Assembly (NCBI GenBank): GCA_023438325.1
Contig: JAEXRB010000306.1
Span: 1-7,825, forward strand
Length of the DNA: 7,825 nucleotides
From: Pseudomonadota bacterium
GTDB lineage: Bacteria; Pseudomonadota; Gammaproteobacteria; Xanthomonadales; Xanthomonadaceae
Direction: 5' to 3'
Shown piece by piece: positions 5,799-7,825 of the stretch (positions within the stretch are counted from its first letter, which is position 1; each line of letters starts with the position of its first letter). Both the position numbers and the translations under genes were made by a program. The notes beneath the pieces are model-generated. The model saw only the letters and a list, made by a program, of their open reading frames with translations. It ran no database searches and was not told the DNA's origin.

Positions 5799-6078
5799 TC
5801 GAAAGCCCGCGGCGCAGGCATGACCGGTTGCGGACGATGATCCTTTCCGTCGGCATGTTGCGCGTAAGAAGGCGAGGCCGGTCCCGATGGCCGGACTCCC
5901 CTCGTAGGGGGTTTATGCCTGGTCAGCTTCAGATCTGCGGCGACCGACAGGCTCGCTCGGGTCAAAGCAATCATCCGATCCGGATTCTGGAGAAAGACCG
6001 GCAGGGCTTGAGGAACAAACTGCGATCTCGGTCGTGATGGCCTTGGTCACCTTTCCAATCAATTCAAATGAAAATCAA
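5799..6078 (+). other. Long leader region before the lectin/pore-former gene
   Basis: Besides copy B and its short hairpins it contains AGGA at 6011-6014, too far from any in-frame start to be useful, and an A/T-rich stretch (about 6060-6080) just before the preferred ATG. I see no terminator after the pVHL-like gene, so read-through from it is possible. A 69-codon frame beginning at TTG 5828 crosses the region but shows no recognisable content. Confidence 0.4.
5837..5868 (+). promoter_or_regulatory. Bipartite upstream element, copy B
   Basis: ATGATCCT (5837-5844), 14 nt, TGCGCGTAAG (5859-5868): same blocks, order, strand and spacing as copy A. GGACG precedes both copies, and CCG...TCGG lies inside both spacers. 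Just downstream are GGCCGGTCCCGATGGCCGG (5876-5894) and a short hairpin CCCC-TCGTA-GGGG (5898-5910), so structured RNA may again begin near the presumed start. The leader to the next gene would be about 200 nt. Confidence 0.5.
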
Positions 6079-7791
6079 ATGATCAATGCCAACATGAAGT
6101 TCGCACTCGTGGTTCCGCTTCTGATCGGTGCCGCTTACTCACCAACCGCTGCCGCACAGTCGGGCGTCATCGAATCGGACCAGTTTTTCATCCAGATCAT
6201 CAAGGATTTCGATTACGTCTGGGATGACAGAGGCTCTGGCGCCAAGCGCGATGTGACCATCCTGCGCCCCAAGGCGCCGGCCGGCTTTTTCACCGTGGGG
6301 CATGTTGCCGTCCCGCGCTATCAGATCGAAGGACGGCGGACGCCGTTCACGGTCGTGATCAAGCCGAAGCCGGGATTCGAACGGCTGCTCGCTGCGCCCA
6401 CTCGCTTTGAATGGGTCTACGACGACGCGGGTACCGGCGCCGATCGTGACCTCGCCATCTATGCCGCCGAGTGTCCCAGCGGCTTCGTCGCCTTGGGCGC
6501 GATCTCCACGCCTGGCGGTACGGACAATCCCTCCGATCCATCCTTCCGCTGCGTCAGCCGTTCGGTGGTGATGCGCGCGCAATGGGACCAGACATCGATC
6601 TGGGACGACGCCGGATCCGGCGGCGACCATGATGTCGGACTGTGGCGCACCACGTACAAGGGGCCGCGCACGCCCAACTCCTTCGTGATGCTCAGCAACG
6701 GTTTCTGGCCGAACAAGGATGGAACTCCGGATATCAATGATGCCTGGGCCTTTTCGTTTTCGTTCAACAATATGAAGAATCCGTTTGGTGACCTGCCCAA
6801 GGATGTGGTCTCCCAGATCGACAGGCCGAAGTTGACGGGTCCGAGATGGGAGGGCGGGTCTGGCAAGCACACGATCTCACGGAAGTACGAGGTGCCGTTT
6901 TTCGTCGTGGACGACCCTATGTACGACTACGTCGAGCAATGGCTGAACTCGCCGACCTACACGATCAATCGCACGGTCTCGTATGTCCTCGTTGACGACT
7001 ACGACAACACCGGCTGCGCCGTGCGCGGAACGGAAGCGGATGAGTTCAGCGTCAGCATGGAGGTGGGTATTGAAAAAGAAAGCAATTGGTCCGCCTCCTT
7101 CGGGTCGAGCGTTTCGGCCAGCGTGGGCGTTGAGCTGTCCCTGAAGCCCATCGGCATCGGCGGTTCGGCGACGGCATCGGTCACTGCCGAGTACAGCAGT
7201 TCCTTCGGCTTTGGTGGGGCGAGCACGACCATCAATTCCCGGACGATCACCAAAACGCACAAGGTCCCCAAGGGAACCTATGCGGCGCTGTTCCAGCGCA
7301 AGAGCACCTATGAGGTGTTCCGCGCCGACGGAACCAAGGTCGAGGGCGGTGCCACTTCATATGGCGACGAAAACCATGTGTTCGAAGGCTGGTCGCCGCC
7401 CGGCTGGAATGCCAACAATCCCTGCGGCACCGCGTTCGCAGGCGGATTCCCGCTTCAGGGCGGCACGGCCGTGGTTCGCGGCCAGCGCTATACCTCGAAC
7501 AGCGGCGCTCACTACATGGAGTTCCAGGCCGATGGCAATCTGGCCGTCTACGACGCTGCCGGCAGCTATGTCTGGGGACTCAACGCGGTGATTGGCGACA
7601 AATACAAGGAAATCAAGACGGTCGTCATGCAAAGCGATGGCAACCTGGTCGCCCGAGGCGATGGCGATGCCTTCATCTGGTCCGCCTTTTCGGTTGTGCA
7701 GCCATCCGGAACGCGGCTCGATCTCGCGCCGAACGGCGCACTGCAGATTGTCCATCCGGACGGCAAGATCGCCTGGTCGTCCATCCCGTAA
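6079..7791 (+). CDS. Secreted Vps62-repeat / aerolysin-like / B-lectin protein, putative pore-forming toxin
   Basis: A 570-residue protein. The signal peptide contains MKFALVVPLLIGAAYSPTAAA with cleavage before Q27. Three Vps62-type repeats follow: VWDDRGSGAKRDV (47-59), VYDDAGTGADRDL (113-125) and IWDDAGSGGDHDV (174-186), the first two followed by P-x-G-F-x-x-(V/L)-G. After a linker (about 200-290), residues 293-420 hold long Ser/Thr strands with alternating small and hydrophobic residues around KPIGIGG (356-362), then VPKGTYAALFQRKSTYEVF, as in the insertion hairpin and strands of aerolysin/ETX-type toxins. The C-terminus (459-568) is a B-lectin beta-prism with QADGNLAVY (483-491, intact mannose-site pattern QxDxNxxxY), QSDGNLVAR (518-526, Tyr lost) and a degenerate third unit. 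I infer a glycan-targeted membrane-acting protein. The start is unsure: GTG 6034, ATG 6037, 6079 and 6094 are in frame and none has a good Shine-Dalgarno; 6079 and 6094 suit the signal peptide. Confidence 0.8.
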   Translation: MINANMKFALVVPLLIGAAYSPTAAAQSGVIESDQFFIQIIKDFDYVWDDRGSGAKRDVTILRPKAPAGFFTVGHVAVPRYQIEGRRTPFTVVIKPKPGFERLLAAPTRFEWVYDDAGTGADRDLAIYAAECPSGFVALGAISTPGGTDNPSDPSFRCVSRSVVMRAQWDQTSIWDDAGSGGDHDVGLWRTTYKGPRTPNSFVMLSNGFWPNKDGTPDINDAWAFSFSFNNMKNPFGDLPKDVVSQIDRPKLTGPRWEGGSGKHTISRKYEVPFFVVDDPMYDYVEQWLNSPTYTINRTVSYVLVDDYDNTGCAVRGTEADEFSVSMEVGIEKESNWSASFGSSVSASVGVELSLKPIGIGGSATASVTAEYSSSFGFGGASTTINSRTITKTHKVPKGTYAALFQRKSTYEVFRADGTKVEGGATSYGDENHVFEGWSPPGWNANNPCGTAFAGGFPLQGGTAVVRGQRYTSNSGAHYMEFQADGNLAVYDAAGSYVWGLNAVIGDKYKEIKTVVMQSDGNLVARGDGDAFIWSAFSVVQPSGTRLDLAPNGALQIVHPDGKIAWSSIP

Positions 7792-7825
7792 GGGGCCTCG
7801 GAACGCGGGGCGGCCGGAATGAAGG

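Noticed and set aside
5845..5868. Sigma54 promoter reading of GGCATGTTGCGC in copy B
   Set aside because: The spacing between the GG and GC dinucleotides is too short for a -24/-12 promoter, and copy A does not share the pattern.
5828..6037. 69-codon open frame in the leader of the lectin/pore-former gene
   Set aside because: TTG start, no ribosome site, Arg-rich composition typical of GC-rich non-coding DNA; it overlaps copy B.

Overview
The window looks like chromosomal DNA of a GC-rich gammaproteobacterium, most likely of the Xanthomonadales/Lysobacterales (Rhodanobacteraceae- or Lysobacteraceae-like). This rests on the high GC content, the acetolactate synthase sequence type, and a secreted nuclease ending in the tail DEIFQDGFED, which I recall as common on secreted proteins of that order. 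No database search was possible, so the placement is an inference.

Left part (1-2867). The 3' end of a secreted endonuclease/exonuclease/phosphatase-family protein (plus strand) meets a minus-strand pair encoding acetolactate synthase: the catalytic subunit (ilvB type) followed by the regulatory subunit (ilvN type). A near-perfect terminator hairpin with a TTCG loop lies between the convergent units and can serve both strands. Upstream of ilvB are a candidate sigma70-type promoter, a 9-bp leader hairpin and two copies of a 12-bp operator-like repeat.

Middle (2949-4789). Two translationally coupled minus-strand genes (ATGA overlap) encode an SLC1/DAACS-family transporter and a lipoprotein with a TonB C-terminal-like domain. 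The transporter keeps the substrate-binding arginine of the family but has Lys, Gln, Phe and Ala at residues that hold sodium in GltPh, so its ion coupling is probably not the usual one.

Right part (4790-7825). Two plus-strand genes for secreted proteins. The first encodes a signal peptide and two tandem domains resembling the beta domain of the von Hippel-Lindau protein (pVHL). The second encodes three Vps62-type repeats, a Ser/Thr-rich amphipathic hairpin region typical of aerolysin-like pore formers, and a B-lectin (bulb-type, beta-prism II) domain. Each gene is preceded by the same bipartite element, ATGATCCT-N14-TGCGCGTAAG, with identical spacing. It looks like a shared, non-housekeeping promoter or operator. 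The pair is the most novel part of the window: two secreted beta-rich proteins, apparently co-regulated, one with the architecture of a lectin-targeted pore-forming toxin. No mobile element, CRISPR array, tRNA or rRNA was seen.
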